Below are positions 1 through 9,157 of a stretch of 64,000 nt of DNA, piece by piece. The first letter of the stretch is position 1. Each line of letters opens with the position of its first letter. The stretch comes from an uncultured Anaerolineae bacterium. GTDB taxonomy: Bacteria > Chloroflexota > Anaerolineae > Aggregatilineales > Phototrophicaceae. The position numbers and the translations under genes are program-made. The notes under the pieces were generated by a model. It did not search any database. It saw only the letters and a list, made by a program, of their open reading frames with translations, and was not told where the DNA came from. The stretch covers positions 62,001 to 126,000 of the forward strand of contig CAKQCB010000007.1 of NCBI GenBank assembly GCA_934216615.1, in the 5' to 3' direction.

Positions 1-12
1 ACGATCCATGCT

Positions 13-1923
13 TTACTGTCCTTCAAATACATTCACGCTAATTTGTATCGGGTCACCAATAATGATTTGTCCCGGGGTGAGCAGTTGCCAAGTTCCCACG
101 TATAGCGCGCCACGTACAGGGGTACGCCCTGCAAACACCAACGTGATAGCTTCGCCTACGGAAACCCGTTGGGGAATGAAGATACGCGGGCCTACGTCGA
201 AGTCCTCACCTTGAATGAACGTGAGCGATGTGAGACGTTCCCATGCACAAGTTCCCGTATTCAATAGGGTGATTTCGCGGGTATACGTGCGGTTCGCCTC
301 ATAAAAATCACCATCAATGCGCGACTGTTCCACGATGGCGTAATCAAAGTCACAAGCGGCGATGGTCGCAGTTTGGATCTCTAAGAGATGTGTCGCTTGG
401 ATCAACGTCAAGGTGATGTCTTGCGTCGGCGTTAAGGTGAGGGTGGGCACCAGCGTCTCTGTCGGTGTTAAGGTGGTTGTCGGCGTTGTCGTTGGGCTTA
501 ACGTCACGGTTGGTGTGTTGGTGATCACCGTCGGTGTAATCGTCGGCGTTGAGGTGTTTGAAGGCCGTGTCGTCGGCGTTAACGTGGATGTCGGGGTTGG
601 GGTTGGGCTTAATGTCACAGTCGGCGTGAACGTTGCGGTTTCAGTGGGCACCAGCAGTAACGCTTCCGCCGTTTGGGTCGGGCGTGTATCCTCTGTCGCG
701 GTGAACGTAGGCGTTGGTGTAGATGTCGGCGCTTCAATGCCTAGTATCATCCCCCACTGGTCGCGCAGGCCGATAAACACGATCACCAATGCTAAGAAAA
801 CAACACTTAATAACCAGAACCATAACGGTACACTGCGCGCAGGCCGTACAGGAACGGCTTCGATATATTCTGATTTTTGATTGGTAATTTCATTGTCAGT
901 GGCGGTTTGAGCGCGACGGCGAAAGGCTTCTTCGACTAACTGCGTAGTTTGAACGATCCTACCTGTGCGCTCAATCGGTAAGGCTTCGGCTATATTCTCC
1001 GTATTTAAGATAAGCGTCTTTTGTACCGCGCCAGCAATCTTGGCAGGGGCATCAACCGTCACCGCATTGGGATAGGTCAGATTGTCCTGTTTCTCTATTT
1101 CCTCAAGGTCAGCAATTAGTTCTGACGCTTTTTGATAACGGTCTACAGGTTCTTTGGCAAGTAGTTTATACACCACTCGCTCTAAAGCAGAGGGTAGTTC
1201 AGGGTTAAATTGACGCGGTGAAGGCACGACTTCACCAATGTGCATGAGCGCAACGCCTAATGGGGTATCGGCATCAAAGGGTAAACGTCCAGTCACCATT
1301 TGATATAAGATCACCCCAAGCGAGTATAAGTCAGAGCGTTCGTCGCCCGCTTCGCCCATCGCTTGTTCAGGGGCCATATATGCAGGCGTGCCGATCATCC
1401 CCCCACTGGCCGTTTGTTGGTTTCGGTTCACGATCTTGGCAATACCAAAATCGGTCAAGACCACACGGCAGTTTTGGGCTTCGTCTAACATCAAGTTGCC
1501 GGGTTTGACATCACGGTGAATCATGCCTTGCGAATGTGCGTAATCGAGCGCGCTGGCCGCCTGCCGTATAAAGCGCAAGACTTCATGCAAAGGCAGTAAG
1601 GAACGTTGAATTTCTAGCTCAGTCAAAACCTCTTTCAGGGACGGGCCTTCGATGAGTTCCATCACCATGTAATAGGTTTCAGTTTCGGTGTCTAAATCAA
1701 AGTCATAGGCTTGGACAATGTTCGGATGGCGAAGCTGCCCAACATTTCCCGCTTCATTTTCAAAGCGCGCTTTGAATTCGGAATCATCCGCCAAGTTCGC
1801 ATGAAGCATTTTGATTGCGACATAGCGTTTTAGCGAAGGATGAAAGGCGCGAAATACATCCGCCGTTCCGCCCCGCCCTAACCGATCTACAATCTCGTAT
1901 TTGCCAATTCGACGAATTACCAC
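13..1923 (-). CDS. PknB-type serine/threonine protein kinase with Nbr1-like extracellular Ig domain
   Basis: A 636-residue membrane kinase read from a GTG start. The kinase domain spans about residues 8-270, with glycine-rich loop GRGGTADV (16-23), catalytic Lys38, HRDVKPGN (136-143), DFG (158-160) and the activation-segment motif TPAYMAPEQ. A single membrane helix lies at about 366-388 (PLWFWLLSVVFLALVIVF). It is followed by a Thr/Pro-rich stalk (about 399-510) and a C-terminal beta-rich domain (about 519-636) that resembles the Ig-like Nbr1/four-tryptophan type (NTGTCAW motif). Known family role: phosphorylates Ser/Thr of cytoplasmic targets in response to an outside signal. The ligand is unknown. 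All catalytic motifs are present, so it should be active. The upstream gap 1924-2044 would hold its promoter. Confidence 0.93.
   Translation of the reverse strand: MVIRRIGKYEIVDRLGRGGTADVFRAFHPSLKRYVAIKMLHANLADDSEFKARFENEAGNVGQLRHPNIVQAYDFDLDTETETYYMVMELIEGPSLKEVLTELEIQRSLLPLHEVLRFIRQAASALDYAHSQGMIHRDVKPGNLMLDEAQNCRVVLTDFGIAKIVNRNQQTASGGMIGTPAYMAPEQAMGEAGDERSDLYSLGVILYQMVTGRLPFDADTPLGVALMHIGEVVPSPRQFNPELPSALERVVYKLLAKEPVDRYQKASELIADLEEIEKQDNLTYPNAVTVDAPAKIAGAVQKTLILNTENIAEALPIERTGRIVQTTQLVEEAFRRRAQTATDNEITNQKSEYIEAVPVRPARSVPLWFWLLSVVFLALVIVFIGLRDQWGMILGIEAPTSTPTPTFTATEDTRPTQTAEALLLVPTETATFTPTVTLSPTPTPTSTLTPTTRPSNTSTPTITPTVITNTPTVTLSPTTTPTTTLTPTETLVPTLTLTPTQDITLTLIQATHLLEIQTATIAACDFDYAIVEQSRIDGDFYEANRTYTREITLLNTGTCAWERLTSLTFIQGEDFDVGPRIFIPQRVSVGEAITLVFAGRTPVRGALYVGTWQLLTPGQIIIGDPIQISVNVFEGQ
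411..729 (-). repeat. Low-complexity Thr/Pro-rich coding repeats (kinase stalk)
   Basis: Imperfect short repeats encoding TPT/TLTPT-type runs in frame within the kinase gene, about residues 399-505. They form a probable extended, wall-spanning stalk between the membrane helix and the outer Ig-like domain. The repeats are protein-level low complexity and not a CRISPR or intergenic repeat array. Confidence 0.7.
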
Positions 1924-2044
1924 AGTAGTCTTTAGTAGGATGAATTACACAACTAATAAAAGTGAAGCTGTATTCGATCATGAAATAACGTATGAGGAAG
2001 TATACAGTGCAAAAGAAAGGGTAACCACTCGAAAATGTAAATTT

Positions 2045-2088
2045 ATCCTTAAGGCTGTAAAACTGCGAGAGAAAACAGCCTTAAGGAT
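2045..2088 (-). terminator. Rho-independent-like terminator after the aspartase/fumarase gene
   Basis: A perfect 14-bp inverted repeat (ATCCTTAAGGCTGT at 2045-2058, its complement at 2075-2088) with a 16-nt loop lies 17 bp beyond the stop codon at 2106. On the minus strand it is followed by a moderately T-rich tail. Confidence 0.65.
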
Positions 2089-2105
2089 CGACTCATAACA
2101 AAACA

Positions 2106-3521
2106 CTAACCACCAGCGGCGATGCCTTGAATCCCACCTTCTGTCATTTGACGGGCATCTAACGCCTTCTCAACTTCTTCGCGGGTTGCCAAACCAAGCT
2201 CAACCACAATATCAGCGATAGGGCGGTTTTCCGCCAAAGACATCTTGGCGACTTTTGCGCCGTTTTGGTAGCCGATGATGGGGTTCAAAGCGGTCACCAA
2301 AATCGGGTTCTTCGCCAACCATGCTTCAGCACGTTCGCGGTTAGCGACCAAGCCGATGGCACATTTTTGGGTGAATGCGTTCACAGAACCGATCATCACC
2401 TGCATGGATTCAAATAAGTTGTGCGCAATGATCGGCATCATCACGTTGAGTTCTAATTGTCCCGCTTGGGCACCCATGAGAATGGTGAAGTCACAGCCTA
2501 AGACGTGGAACATCGCCATGTTGAGCATTTCAGCCATGACGGGGTTGACTTTGCCCGGCATGATGGATGACCCGGGTTGTACGGGTGGACACGTAATTTC
2601 AGCAAGCCCTGTGGTTGGCCCGCTGGAGAGTAAACGCACATCGTTCGCAATGCGAGATAAATCTTGCGCGACAGCACGAATGGCACCGCTGAAATAGACC
2701 GCATCTTGGTGAGATTGCATTGATTCGAACAAATCGTCAGATTCGTATAATACCAACCCGCTCAATTCGCTCAATTTCTTGACCATGCGCGCATGATATT
2801 CATGGTGAGCATTCAAGCCTGTACCTGCCGCAGTGCCCCCAATACCCAAACGACGGACCGATTCAGCCGCTTGGTCAATTTTTTCAATGCCACGACGGAT
2901 CGCTTTTGCCCACGCGCCCACTTCTTGACCTAAGCGAACAGGCACAGCATCTTGCAAGTGAGTACGTCCACTTTTTACGATGTCGTCCCATTCTTCGGCC
3001 TTCATTTCAAAGGCTTCGGCCAACGCGCTCAACGACTGCTTCAATTCTTCTAAACGCCATAACGCGCCCAAACGAATTGCGGTCGGAATCGTGTCATTGG
3101 TGCTTTGCGCCATATTCACATGGTCATTGGGGTTGACGGGTTTCTTGGCATCAGCGATATCAAACCCCAAAATTTGATTGGCGCGGTTGGCTAAAACTTC
3201 GTTGGTGTTCATATTGTGGCTGGTGCCCGCCCCCGCTTGGAAAGGGTCTACCACAAAATGATCGTTCAATTTCCCCGCGAGCGCTTCATCCCCGGCTTGG
3301 ATGATGGCATCAGCCATCGTTGCATCCAATAACCCGAGGTCTTTATGAACTTCAGCGGCGGCACGTTTGATCAAAACCATCGACCAAATAAATGCTGGAT
3401 ACGGTTTCAACCCACTGACAGGAAAGTTTTCGATGGCGCGTTGGGTTTGCGCACCATATAACGCGTCGGCGCGAACCTGTAATTCACCCATCGAATCTTT
3501 TTCTATACGCAAATCAGTCAT
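2106..3521 (-). CDS. Aspartate ammonia-lyase / class II fumarase family lyase (aspartase favoured)
   Basis: A 471-residue member of the fumarase/aspartase superfamily of homotetrameric lyases that release fumarate. The superfamily signature GSSIMPGKVNPV is present. Two active-site segments point to aspartase rather than fumarase: GAGTSHNMNTNEV (fumarases usually read GSGTQ/SSNMN) and QSTNDT (STN, where fumarases usually have SSN). The end of the protein (MTEGGI) also resembles Bacillus-type AspB. The N-terminus (RIEKDSMGE...YGAQTQRA) is shared by both. The reaction would be L-aspartate to fumarate plus ammonia; fumarase activity cannot be ruled out from sequence. The ATG start is preceded by an AAGGAG-like site. 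It stands alone, with its own terminator. Confidence 0.9.
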   Translation of the reverse strand: MTDLRIEKDSMGELQVRADALYGAQTQRAIENFPVSGLKPYPAFIWSMVLIKRAAAEVHKDLGLLDATMADAIIQAGDEALAGKLNDHFVVDPFQAGAGTSHNMNTNEVLANRANQILGFDIADAKKPVNPNDHVNMAQSTNDTIPTAIRLGALWRLEELKQSLSALAEAFEMKAEEWDDIVKSGRTHLQDAVPVRLGQEVGAWAKAIRRGIEKIDQAAESVRRLGIGGTAAGTGLNAHHEYHARMVKKLSELSGLVLYESDDLFESMQSHQDAVYFSGAIRAVAQDLSRIANDVRLLSSGPTTGLAEITCPPVQPGSSIMPGKVNPVMAEMLNMAMFHVLGCDFTILMGAQAGQLELNVMMPIIAHNLFESMQVMIGSVNAFTQKCAIGLVANRERAEAWLAKNPILVTALNPIIGYQNGAKVAKMSLAENRPIADIVVELGLATREEVEKALDARQMTEGGIQGIAAGG

Positions 3522-3636
3522 GAAGCATACTCCTTAAAAAAGTTTACACAACAAAAAAGACACTACCAAGTGTAGCGCCCGTCCTCATCACATTTCAATT
3601 GAAATTACTCAAAAGATGACTTTCAGATAAAAACAA

Positions 3637-3670
3637 ATGACTTCCCCCAGTTGTCACCAAGAGAAGTCAT
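3637..3670 (-). terminator. Terminator after superoxide dismutase
   Basis: An inverted repeat ATGACTTC (3637-3644) / GAAGTCAT (3663-3670), followed on the minus strand by TTGTTTTTATC, begins 16 bp after the sod stop codon. Confidence 0.65.
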
Positions 3671-3685
3671 CACCTGAAATTCGAT

Positions 3686-4294
3686 TTAGCGAGCGGCGTA
3701 GAGGCGTGCAACCTCGGGCCAATTCACCAGATTCCAGAACGCGGCGATATAGTCGGGGCGACGGTTTTGATATTTCAAGTAATAAGCGTGTTCCCAAACA
3801 TCCAAACCGAGAATCGCGGTCTTGCCTTCCATGAGGGGGTTGTCTTGATTCGGGGTTGAAGTGACGCTCAGGCTGCCATCGGGTGCGACGACCAACCAAG
3901 CCCAACCAGAACCGAAACGCCCTGCGCCAGCGGCGGCAAATTTTTCTTTAAATTCAGCAAAGCTTCCAAATGCAGCGTTGATGGCTTCGGCCAATTCACC
4001 CGTCGGCTCACCGCCTGCATTGGGGGCCAAGACCTTCCAGAACAACGAGTGATTCCAGTGACCACCGCCATTGTTACGAACAGCAGTACGGATGTTTTCA
4101 GGAACGGCATCCAATGCAGAGATCAGTTCGTCGAGAGACTTGCCTTGTAAGTCAGGTGCGCCTTCCAACGCTTTGTTCAAGTTGGTGACATAGGCGTTGT
4201 GGTGCTTACCGTGATGGATTTCCATCGTTTGTTGATCAAAATGGGGTTCTAAAGCATTTGATGCGTAGGGAAGTTCAGGGAGTGTAAAAGCCAT
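3686..4294 (-). CDS. sodA: Superoxide dismutase, Fe/Mn family (Mn-type residues)
   Basis: A 202-residue cytoplasmic enzyme that dismutes superoxide to oxygen and peroxide. Metal ligands are visible: His27 in MEIHHGKHH, His in [10 protein letters not shown], and Asp and His in the signature DVWEHAYY. The residues [11 protein letters not shown] and [10 protein letters not shown] follow the Mn-type rather than the Fe-type pattern. The length matches the bacterial family exactly. The ATG is preceded by AAAGGAGAAAG, a strong ribosome binding site. It is monocistronic, divergent from the EamA gene, and ends in a hairpin. It implies exposure to oxygen. Metal choice is inference. Confidence 0.96.
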   Translation of the reverse strand: MAFTLPELPYASNALEPHFDQQTMEIHHGKHHNAYVTNLNKALEGAPDLQGKSLDELISALDAVPENIRTAVRNNGGGHWNHSLFWKVLAPNAGGEPTGELAEAINAAFGSFAEFKEKFAAAGAGRFGSGWAWLVVAPDGSLSVTSTPNQDNPLMEGKTAILGLDVWEHAYYLKYQNRRPDYIAAFWNLVNWPEVARLYAAR

Positions 4295-4471
4295 GATGCT
4301 TTCTCCTTTTAATTTAGTAGATATAGATAAGACAATTTCATACTCAGTTTAACAGGGCTAACTAGTGATTCACATAAGAATTGCAGTAGAAAATCATCCC
4401 ACAAGGTCAATATAAAAAGCTATGCTACGATAACAGGCGGTTCACACATGCCTACCGGATGAGTTTCTAAA

Positions 4472-5401
4472 ATGGAACAACCAATTTCAGCACCGTCACC
4501 TATAACAATAGACGCTCCAAGACGCACATTTCTTATCTTGATCGTCGGCGTATTCGCAACATCACTCGCCGCCATCTTGATCCGCTACGCACAAAATGAA
4601 GGCGTACCGTCATTATTCATCGCGGCGGCACGGCTGACGATTGCCTCTATATTGCTCACTCCATTCACATGGCGACACCATGGGCATGTGCTGAGCGCTT
4701 TGCGCCGTCATGACTTTATCCTCGCAAGCGCCAGCGGGTTCATGCTCGCCCTGCATTTTGCATCGTGGATTGCTTCGCTCGAATTCACCACCGTACTCAT
4801 CAGCGTTGTGTTTGTCACCACCGGCCCGTTATGGGTTGCCCTCCTCGAGTTCGTTTTCTTGCGGATTCGCTTAGGCAAAGGTGTTCTCATCAGCCTGTTG
4901 ATCGCCATTACAGGCGGGATCATCATTGGCGTTAGCGGGAATAGTGGCGAGGGTGCAGGTCCACAGCCCTTACTCGGCGCATCCCTTGCGCTTTTCGGCG
5001 CGATCAGTTTTGCCATCTACTTGGTGATTGGGCGTAAGTTACGCGCCAAACTTTCACTGTTACCCTATATCTGGCTCGTCTACAGTTTTGCGGCGCTGTT
5101 TTTAATCATCTTTGTCGTATTGAGCGGTACATCCTTCACGGGGTATACAGGCACAGCTTGGCTCGCCCTTGTCTTACTGGCTGTTTTCCCACAGTTGATC
5201 GGCCACACGTCATTCAATTATGCCCTGCGTTACCTGCCTGCGACGCTGGTCAGCATCGCCACGCAGATGGAGCCAATTGGTAGTGCCATCGCCGCGATGA
5301 TTCTCTTTCGAGAACTACCGACAGAGGGACAAATTTTGGGAAGCGTTCTCATCCTCGCCAGCGTGGTGATCGCCAGCCTCACCCAAAACAAGAATCAATA
5401 G
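4472..5401 (+). CDS. EamA/DMT-family permease
   Basis: A 309-residue integral membrane protein made of about ten hydrophobic helices arranged as two EamA repeats (about 20-155 and 170-305). This is the usual architecture of the drug/metabolite transporter superfamily, whose members mostly export amino acids or metabolites. The substrate is not predictable. The ATG start has GGATGAG upstream. The gene is alone on the plus strand, divergent from sodA and convergent with the solute-binding gene, with which it shares a bidirectional terminator. Confidence 0.9.
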   Translation: MEQPISAPSPITIDAPRRTFLILIVGVFATSLAAILIRYAQNEGVPSLFIAAARLTIASILLTPFTWRHHGHVLSALRRHDFILASASGFMLALHFASWIASLEFTTVLISVVFVTTGPLWVALLEFVFLRIRLGKGVLISLLIAITGGIIIGVSGNSGEGAGPQPLLGASLALFGAISFAIYLVIGRKLRAKLSLLPYIWLVYSFAALFLIIFVVLSGTSFTGYTGTAWLALVLLAVFPQLIGHTSFNYALRYLPATLVSIATQMEPIGSAIAAMILFRELPTEGQILGSVLILASVVIASLTQNKNQ

Positions 5402-5403
5402 AA

Positions 5404-5435
5404 AAAGCCCCATCGCTTGATGCGTATGGGGCTTT
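5404..5435. terminator. Bidirectional terminator between EamA gene and solute-binding gene
   Basis: A perfect 10-bp stem, AAAGCCCCAT (5404-5413) / ATGGGGCTTT (5426-5435), sits directly after the EamA stop codon. An A/T-rich flank on each side allows it to serve both convergent genes. Confidence 0.8.
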
Positions 5436-5461
5436 AAAATTTCAGTGCAATAGAGGGTCGA

Positions 5462-7267
5462 TCAGCGACGCAAATTGAAGCCGAGATAGGTCTCTGGCCC
5501 GGGCCACACATCATAGAGCGGTGCGTCTACAAAACGCATCACAGGCCCCATGTGGGCTTGGAGAGAGCCATCCAAGATCATTTCTTGCATGGTATATTCC
5601 ACCAACAAACGGAAGTCGAGATCATTACGCGGAACTGCAAACGTCATGTAATAACGGGTGAACCAAGGACTTCCATCCGGCCGTGACATGATTGACAGCG
5701 TATTGGGGTTTGCTTCTAAATGCGCGACGAATTTCATGCTGTCACCAAAGACAGCATCCAAGTTGATGTCGGTCGCCGTCAAAATAGAGAAAGCCGCGTC
5801 CGCTTCACGGATGATATAGGGGTCGTCAATCAGCACATTGGCGGAACGTGCCAACGCCACCAGATATTCAGCCGCACCGGGTTCGTTGTTGAAAATGCCG
5901 ATGGCGCGGGTACGCAGGTCTGAAAACGCGCCAATATTTCGGCTGTTTTCTACCAACATCTGCATGCCATGAACGTAGTAATGTCCAGTGAAATCAACAC
6001 GGTCAGCCCATGCCCAATCCGGCACCACATTCACGGCTAAATCCGCTTCACCATTAGCAACCAGTTCCAACGCATTTGATGCGCTGTTCGGGATATAGAC
6101 GACGGTTACCCCCCATCGTTCCGCAAACGCATTGATGAGCGCACGATGCGCGGCATCTAAACGGCGTTCGCTTTCTGTCGCTTCGCCCCCTAAGTCTTGT
6201 AACCCTGCGACACGGATCACATGTTCACTTTGTAAACGGGGCAAAACATACTGCGCGGGGTATGGAATATCGGTCGCAAAGTCGGCGGGGGTCGGCGCAT
6301 TACTCCCTAAATTCGCCCACGAAATCAGCGGCCCTGCGGGAAGCCCCACGCCAGAGAAGTTCGCGGTATGAATCGCATCTAAGCGGCCATTTTCAGAGAA
6401 AAATTGCAGGGTACGGTTCACTAAGTTACGCATGTTCACATCTTGCCGACGCACGCCAATGGCATAAGGCGCGGGCATCACAGGTTCAAGGATCAACCGT
6501 CGTCCACTGCCTTCAGGGGACATACGCGCCAGTTGCAAACGGAAACCCGCCACGCCATCGACTTCACCACTATTCAACGCAGACAACGCTTGATCAAGGT
6601 TGAGGTAAGCGCGCACGTCAAACGTCAGGCCATAACGACGCATCCAGTCATTGACTGCATTTTCGGCCAAGGTGCCTACCACAAAGCCGATGGGACGCCC
6701 CACAAAATTAGATATCTGTTGGGATTCGTCGCCGTCGCGCACCGCCATCGCAATCGTATTGGGATAGTAAGTTTGGCTAAATTCGATGCGTTCATCTAGT
6801 GAGCGCAAATGCACTTCAGCAGAGATCAACATATCGATCTGGCCTGTCGCGAGCATATCCACCGAAGTTTGACGGGTGACTTGGGTCAACGCCGCGCTCA
6901 CGCCCCACACTTCAGCCATTGCCCGCCCGAGGTCGGCATCAAAGCCAGTGATGATCGGGTTGCCGTTTTCATCCGCACGTGGGCTTAACTCGCCAAAGCC
7001 GGGTTCATTAAACAGCACGCCAATACGAACCGAACCTTCACGCAGAATTTGAGCGACGGTGGATTCTGATAACAGCATGTCGCTTTGTCCCAAGTCAGTC
7101 ACAGGGACGAGCGTTGGCGGGACCAGCGTCCCTACAGGCGGTAATTCTTGCGGAAGTGGCGCGGCGATCAGTAATGTGCTGGCGCTCAAAATCCATAAAC
7201 ACGCAAAAAAACGAACGAGCGACGCATAAACAAGTCGTCTTTGGAGATTACGCAGACGTAGTTTCAT
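5462..7267 (-). CDS. Membrane-anchored or secreted protein with two tandem SBP_bac_3 domains
   Basis: Start chosen at the ATG at 7267 (601 residues). A longer frame to 7369 would run into nadD, and the ATG has AGGA upstream and directly follows nadD. A basic N-terminus and hydrophobic segment (about 14-36) look like a signal peptide or signal anchor. Two family-3 solute-binding domains follow: about 78-310 (VRIGVLFNEPGFGE...GFDADLGRAMAEV) and about 349-575 (VIRVAGLQ...). Such domains bind amino acids or similar small polar molecules outside the membrane. No permease, ATPase or output domain is fused or adjacent, so partner and ligand are unknown. It appears co-transcribed with obg and nadD. 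Confidence 0.85.
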   Translation of the reverse strand: MKLRLRNLQRRLVYASLVRFFACLWILSASTLLIAAPLPQELPPVGTLVPPTLVPVTDLGQSDMLLSESTVAQILREGSVRIGVLFNEPGFGELSPRADENGNPIITGFDADLGRAMAEVWGVSAALTQVTRQTSVDMLATGQIDMLISAEVHLRSLDERIEFSQTYYPNTIAMAVRDGDESQQISNFVGRPIGFVVGTLAENAVNDWMRRYGLTFDVRAYLNLDQALSALNSGEVDGVAGFRLQLARMSPEGSGRRLILEPVMPAPYAIGVRRQDVNMRNLVNRTLQFFSENGRLDAIHTANFSGVGLPAGPLISWANLGSNAPTPADFATDIPYPAQYVLPRLQSEHVIRVAGLQDLGGEATESERRLDAAHRALINAFAERWGVTVVYIPNSASNALELVANGEADLAVNVVPDWAWADRVDFTGHYYVHGMQMLVENSRNIGAFSDLRTRAIGIFNNEPGAAEYLVALARSANVLIDDPYIIREADAAFSILTATDINLDAVFGDSMKFVAHLEANPNTLSIMSRPDGSPWFTRYYMTFAVPRNDLDFRLLVEYTMQEMILDGSLQAHMGPVMRFVDAPLYDVWPGPETYLGFNLRR

Positions 7268-7274
7268 GTGACGA

Positions 7275-7904
7275 TTATTCCTGATACAGTTTACTTTGAT
7301 GGATGTATTCCAGAACTGAATCTGGAAGTAGGTAGCGGGCGCTTTGACCTTTCCGCAGCCGCGCAACAATATCCGTTGATGAGATTTCGATCAACGGGGC
7401 ATCAAACTCAAAAACACGGGCGGTGATCCCAGGGATATAACTTTCGAGCATAGCGTAATCCAACGCGATCTTCATACGGTTCATCACCCCTAACTCTGCA
7501 TACAAGACGAGTTCAGACGGACGATCCCAATGGGGTAGATCATGAAGCGAGTCCGCCCCCATCAAGAATACTAATGTATCATCCGGCATTTCGTGATGCA
7601 GAATTTTCAAAAGGTCTACCGTAAAGTGGGGCGCGGGACGGTTGACATCCGCAAGCGATAACTTAAAGTGTGGGTTATCTGCAATGGCGATGCGCGTCAT
7701 CTCCACACGTTGGTCAGTGGTGATGCGCGTCTCTGTCAACTTGTGCGGGGGCGCACCGACAGGCGCAAAGATGATTTCATCAAGCGCCAATTCATACAGC
7801 GCACATTCCGCTAAAATCAAATGTCCATGATGGGGTGGATCAAATGTACCGCCAAAAATACCGACGCGCTTTTTCTGCGATTGTACGAAACTCAATCCGA
7901 CCAC
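7275..7904 (-). CDS. nadD: Nicotinate-nucleotide adenylyltransferase
   Basis: A 209-residue enzyme of NAD synthesis that joins nicotinate mononucleotide and ATP to give deamido-NAD. The nucleotidyltransferase signature GGTFDPPHHGH is near the N-terminus, PVGAPPHK follows, and the C-terminal ISSTDIVARLRKG motif is typical of NadD. The start is a GTG at 7904 that overlaps the obg stop by 13 bp, so translation is probably coupled. The order obg-nadD is a common housekeeping arrangement. Confidence 0.96.
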   Translation of the reverse strand: MVGLSFVQSQKKRVGIFGGTFDPPHHGHLILAECALYELALDEIIFAPVGAPPHKLTETRITTDQRVEMTRIAIADNPHFKLSLADVNRPAPHFTVDLLKILHHEMPDDTLVFLMGADSLHDLPHWDRPSELVLYAELGVMNRMKIALDYAMLESYIPGITARVFEFDAPLIEISSTDIVARLRKGQSARYLLPDSVLEYIHQSKLYQE

Positions 7905-9151
7905 TCCAATTCGTGATTGCCGATATAAACGGTATCCCCTTCTTGAACGCCCGCTTCACGTAACGCGGTGGTGATACCCAATGTCTCTAACGTCCGTTGG
8001 AAACGTAAAATCGCTTCGTCATAATCCCAATAGGTCATGTCTGCGGCACGTTCAATACGTTTGCCAAAAACACGGAACTCACCCGGCCCTACCTGTTCGA
8101 TGGTGAAAGGCACTTCTTCTTCGGGCAGTTCGTAGACGGGCATTGCATCCGCTTCGGTCGTCTCTTCAGGCAGTTCATCCAACAGTTGGAAAACCCGCTG
8201 GACTAAGCGATTGACATTTTCATGCGTTGCCGAGCTAATGGCGATGGCTTCATAGCCCCGCTTTTGCAACTCAACACGGATTTTATCCCACTTTTCTTGT
8301 ACGTCGGGCAAATCCATTTTGCTGAATGCGACGATCTGCGGGCGACGGCCAAGCTTCTCATCATACAAGGCCAGCTCAACATTGATCTGGTTAAAATCTG
8401 CGAGGGGGTCTTCACTCTCGCCGTTAATCAGGTGGATCAACACCCGCGTACGGGTCACATGGCGTAAGAAAGAATGACCTAGCCCTACCCCTAAATGTGC
8501 CCCTTCGACCAACCCCGGAATATCTGCCGCGACAAAATCACGATCATCACGGTTCACAACGCCTAAGTTCGGCTCTAACGTGGTGAATGGATAATCGGCA
8601 ATTTTGGGGCGCGCATTACTAATGACAGAAAGCAACGTTGACTTGCCTGCGTTCGGCACGCCTACAATGCCGACATCCGCAATTAAACGGAGTTCTAGAA
8701 CCACCCATTTTTCAATGCCCGGCTCACCTTTTTCAGCATAGCGCGGGGCTTGGTTCATACTGGTGGCAAAACGAGCATTTCCACGCCCACCACGTCCACC
8801 TTGGGCCACCACAAACTGATCGGTTTCATGCACAAGGTCAGCCAAAATCTGATCGGTTTCGACATCACGCACAATCGTGCCCGGGGGAACATCGACAAAG
8901 AGATCAGCCGCGCTAGAACCGGTCTTTGTCGAAGGGCCACCACGCACGCCATGTTGTGCCTTAAAATGAATCTTATTCGAGAATGGGCCGAGGGTGTTCA
9001 TCTTGGGGTTGACGCGAAAAATTACGCTGCCGCCCATTCCGCCATCCCCTCCGCTGGGGCCACCATGCGGAACATATTTTTCACGGCGGAAGGTCACAGC
9101 ACCATCGCCACCATTACCACTTTGTACAAATACTTTTACTTGATCTATCAT
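7892..9151 (-). CDS. obg: GTPase Obg/CgtA
   Basis: A 419-residue ribosome-associated GTPase. The N-terminal glycine-rich Obg fold (about 1-157) is followed by a G domain with P-loop GVPNAGKSTL, DIPGLVEGAHLGVGLGHSFLRH (switch II) and the SKMD guanine-binding motif. A C-terminal OCT domain follows (about 345-419). Family role: large-subunit assembly and stress-linked growth control. The ATG start at 9151 lies 6 bp after the upstream SDR stop, so it is in the same transcript. Length is normal for the long, OCT-containing form. Confidence 0.97.
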   Translation of the reverse strand: MIDQVKVFVQSGNGGDGAVTFRREKYVPHGGPSGGDGGMGGSVIFRVNPKMNTLGPFSNKIHFKAQHGVRGGPSTKTGSSAADLFVDVPPGTIVRDVETDQILADLVHETDQFVVAQGGRGGRGNARFATSMNQAPRYAEKGEPGIEKWVVLELRLIADVGIVGVPNAGKSTLLSVISNARPKIADYPFTTLEPNLGVVNRDDRDFVAADIPGLVEGAHLGVGLGHSFLRHVTRTRVLIHLINGESEDPLADFNQINVELALYDEKLGRRPQIVAFSKMDLPDVQEKWDKIRVELQKRGYEAIAISSATHENVNRLVQRVFQLLDELPEETTEADAMPVYELPEEEVPFTIEQVGPGEFRVFGKRIERAADMTYWDYDEAILRFQRTLETLGITTALREAGVQEGDTVYIGNHELEWSD

Positions 9152-9157
9152 CGTGCC

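Noticed and set aside
362..880. Val/Gly-rich frame on the plus strand and apparent tandem repeats
   Set aside because: These are the reverse of the Thr/Pro-rich stalk of the kinase gene. The repeats are irregular and coding, so not a CRISPR array or satellite.
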